A stretch of DNA of 64,000 nt from Ziziphus jujuba (taxonomy: Eukaryota; Streptophyta; Magnoliopsida; Rosales; Rhamnaceae), in assembly GCF_031755915.1 (NCBI RefSeq), contig NC_083379.1:38820001-38884000 (forward strand), given 5' to 3'. How positions within the stretch are numbered: the first letter of the stretch is position 1; each line of letters begins with the position of its first letter. Positions 61,380 to 64,000 of this stretch are shown here, piece by piece. A program made the position numbers and the translations under genes. The notes beneath the pieces are model-generated. The model was not told the origin of the DNA and ran no database searches. It was given only the letters and a program-made list of their open reading frames with translations.

Positions 61380-62660
61380 CAAACCAAGATGATGAAGATA
61401 GCTTCAGAGATTCTCTTTTCTGGTTGAAGCGTCTATTCCAAAACTTGTTAGATCACAACAAACGTTTATCTGTTTACTTTTTTTTAGTGTTCATATTACT
61501 TTTGAAAACTTCAAAACTCGTGTTTTGATAGAGCAACTTCAACTGCATTATTGAATATTATTCATTTAATCATTATTATTAATTTTTGGTATATGTCACT
61601 TCAGCTGAAGCATTAATGTATACAATTTTTTTTTTTTTTTTAATTGTCCATAATGGTTGCTTGTACTTTGATTATCTATTCTTTTGTTATTCAATGAACT
61701 TATCTGGAAGCTTAGGAATCTTTCTTCTTACAAACTTAGATTTACATCAACTATAGATGACTTTGAGGACACAACCTATAGGAAACAACCTGATGCTTAT
61801 GGAATCCTGCGGAAGGTGGAAAACATTTAAAATGAAAATTGATTTTCTGACTTCTTATAACTAGTATTTCAAACTGAAATAATTACCATTCTATCTTGAT
61901 ATATTATTTGCAAATTAATTTGATATTATGTAAAATGTTAAAACAATTTTCTCACCATTCGCTAATGAAAATCTTCTGCAATTTTGTTATTGTACATCTT
62001 CCTAGCCAAAAGTCAAAGCTGCAAGTTACATCACCAAAAATTAAAAAAAATAATAAAAAAATGATAGCTCTCAAATTATTATTATTATTATTTTTAAATG
62101 GGTCAAAATCAGGAATACGCAGAGCTTGACGATTTAATATTTAGGTAAAGCTGACGAAGCAGGTCGAATTAATACTAATATTGGTTAAAGTCTAGTTTAA
62201 ACATTTGTTTACTTGTGTAACTAACTTCACTGCGATTAATCAAATTGTAAATGGGTAAGATAAAGACACCCCTGTTTGTTGAAGAATATAAAATTATATG
62301 TTCATGACCAAAACATATATATTGTTTTCGTGGGCTTCCTATGTACCAACTTAATGTTAACTTCTCTCACATGGGCTGCTACAATATTTCTGCTACTTAC
62401 AAAGTCAAAGTATTTGTTTCAATTCTACATTTATTCTGACTTGAGTTCATATATTAAACAATAAAAAAATTCACCTGCTACTTGAACTAAAAATAAATAT
62501 ATATATCCATACACGATAATATAGAACGTGAACTTCTAGTGCTATATATTTGCAAAAGCAATAAAGCAATGTAGCACTAGAAGTTCACGTTCTATTTTAT
62601 GGCGTATAGGTATATATATATATATATATATAATGTGTGTATATATCCAACCATTGTTCT
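61380..62660. other. Spacer between the GT61 gene and GT61 pseudogene
   Basis: Promoter side of the intact GT61 gene, AT-rich DNA, a T-run at about 61,627-61,642, an (ATT)n run near 62,079, a long inverted repeat at 62521-62595 and a TA run at 62,611-62,632. Confidence 0.65.
62521..62595. repeat. 24-bp perfect inverted repeat (hairpin, 27-nt loop)
   Basis: ATAGAACGTGAACTTCTAGT, continuing GCTA, at 62521-62544 is the exact reverse complement of 62572-62595. The loop is about 62545-62571. It lies 66 bp beyond the stop of the GT61 pseudogene. It could fold as a small-RNA-type hairpin, or be the remnant of a transposon. Confidence 0.85.
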
Positions 62661-64000
62661 TCAAATTGAAGGAGTTGATAAGCCTCCAAGAAGATTGAAT
62701 GCTTGAACTGAGATTTCCCTGAACCTCAACAAATTAACTATCACATTTTGCTGATCAAGATAAACAGCTCTAGCAGTTGTATACCCCATTAAGTACACAG
62801 AAATGGGGTCGCTCTTAGTTATAAATGAGTGATTAGGACCATAGTCCCGAAACAGAGAGCTCTCCTCTGCTTCAATCTTCTACTCCAAATACTGCAACAC
62901 CATTTTAGTTGCAGGCTCACCATAGCAGTTGGTTGCAGCCCAGTCTAGTCCCAGCGGAACCAACTGCATCATCATCGTGCCATCAGGCAAGAACACTTGG
63001 TTTGTGAGCCCTGCTCCATGGACTCCAACCATAACTCTGCATGAGTTCACCAACCCAGCAAACTTAGCTAAATTCGACGTCGTTTTAGGCTCGGCCACAA
63101 TGACTTGAATTCCTACTTCCTCCATCAGTTTCTTTAATTCAAGCTCGTTCGTAATGCTCCTTGATCCGTTACGAGATATGAGAAGCAGCCTTGGCTTTAC
63201 AGCCATTGTTGGAACGTCCTTGTAAGCTTTCACATTGTATGATTCTTTGAGGAAGCTCCTGAAGTCAGACATGGAATGTACTATGGGAATCATTGTAGAG
63301 TTCAAGAATAAATTGTCATGGTACTTAAGCCCAACTATGGCTCCTGGACCAATAATATCTGCCATATTCATAACTTTTTAGCGAGACAAATGGGCAAGTA
63401 CTGTAGTTTCTTACCCAGGAATGCTTAAAATCTGATAGAAACTGTACATGGGATTGAAAATGGTGAAAGGTGAGGAACAAGGGGATGATGATCTTGTTGA
63501 ATTCGTAAAATAGGTTGCCTGTAAAGCCCCCGGAGGAGGAGATCAAACTGGAACACCGTGGTTGAACTTGCAAGCAGAAAGATTTTTGTAATCTGCTTGA
63601 AATAAGTGGTATAACAGCCTCCATTGCTAAGCTATCGTCTTTCAGGATATGGCTTAATCATTATCATATTCTTGACTTGGGTATTATTGATGGAGGGTTC
63701 ATATATGGTTCAATACATTGTTGTCCACCATAACTGGTTCACTTGCAAGACATATTTCAGAGTGAATGTCTGAGCGGCACAAAAACCCATTGGCATCAAA
63801 CCCATTAAATTTTATCTTCTCCTGTATATGGATATCTGAACACTACCAAATAGCCAATTGTTATTTGAATGATATAAAATAAAAGATCAAGGTATTTTAT
63901 CAGACTCGTTGAGCATTATGTGGATTAAAGCTGTCACCTTTAACCAGTTTTCTAAATAGAAGAAGATTCAGAGGCTCTTGCAGTACTTCAATGTCTGAAT
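62661..64000 (-). pseudogene. GT61 glycosyltransferase pseudogene (runs off right edge)
   Basis: Parallel to the intact GT61 gene at 59731-61379. The exon 2 end (FRKLVKG, complement 63937-64000) and exon 3 start (GEKIKFNGFDANGF...CRSDIHSE) are recognisable. The frame is then lost near 63,700 after VDNN. SGGFTGNLFYEFNKIIIPLF survives, then a deletion and frameshift near 63,370-63,420 remove the segment around the expected FEVLNPAENGT region. The block 62880-63371 is open (VGVHGAGLTNQVFLPDG) but ends at a TAG at 62880-62882, where the paralogue has Tyr in YLEYK. The homologous frame continues after it to a normal stop at 62661-62663. Confidence 0.88.

Noticed and set aside
1..64000. CRISPR arrays, operons, rRNA or tRNA genes
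   Set aside because: No regularly spaced repeats, rRNA cores or tRNA cloverleafs were noticed. The only tRNA-related sequence is the viral primer site.

Overview
This is nuclear DNA from a flowering plant, most likely a eudicot. The evidence is AT-rich intergenic DNA, genes split by many GT-AG introns, and plant-type gene families: STIG1-like cysteine-rich peptides, DOMON/cytochrome b561 proteins, a chloroplast-targeted branching-enzyme homologue, GT61 glycosyltransferases and an endogenous pararetrovirus. I cannot name the species. All exon models were read by eye from splice sites, reading phase and remembered family homology; no search was run.

Layout, left to right. 1-1,612 (-): the 5' end of a SWAP/SURP splicing-regulator gene that runs off the left edge. 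2,555-13,118 (-): a 23-exon gene for VPS35L, a retriever endosomal-recycling subunit. 15,689-24,133: a cluster of STIG1-like secreted cysteine-rich peptide genes, with one intact gene on +, two intact genes on - and one broken copy on -. 26,871-28,317 (+): a DOMON plus cytochrome b561 protein. 28,959-31,762 (+): a PLP homeostasis protein (YggS/PLPBP family). 33,571-42,297 (+): a 21-exon gene for the atypical branching enzyme 3, which lacks two of the three GH13 catalytic residues. 44,127-48,508 (+): CNOT9/RCD1-like, a CCR4-NOT subunit. About 49,060-55,380 (-): a decayed caulimovirid-like endogenous pararetrovirus with coat, protease and viroplasmin-like regions, a 35S-like promoter and a tRNA-iMet primer site, but no reverse transcriptase. 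55,778-59,026 (+): RTL2, an RNase III-like protein. 59,731-61,379 (-): an intact GT61 glycosyltransferase. 62,661-64,000 (-): a broken GT61 paralogue that runs off the right edge.

Most of these are unrelated housekeeping or developmental genes, so there is no operon-like system. Three things hold together as units. The first is the STIG1-like array, whose three minus-strand copies share ordered upstream non-coding blocks as well as coding sequence. The second is the block of branching enzyme 3, CNOT9 and RTL2, whose Arabidopsis counterparts (At3g20440, At3g20800, At3g20420, from memory) also lie close together; the viral element has inserted inside this block. The third is the GT61 tandem pair.

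The best candidates for something unusual are the viral element that lacks RT and points its promoter at the 3' end of CNOT9, the catalytically degenerate branching enzyme, and the STIG1-like array in which one dead copy has its TATA region replaced by a long TA microsatellite. The window also carries several near-identical tandem duplications of 31-213 bp and several MITE-like elements.
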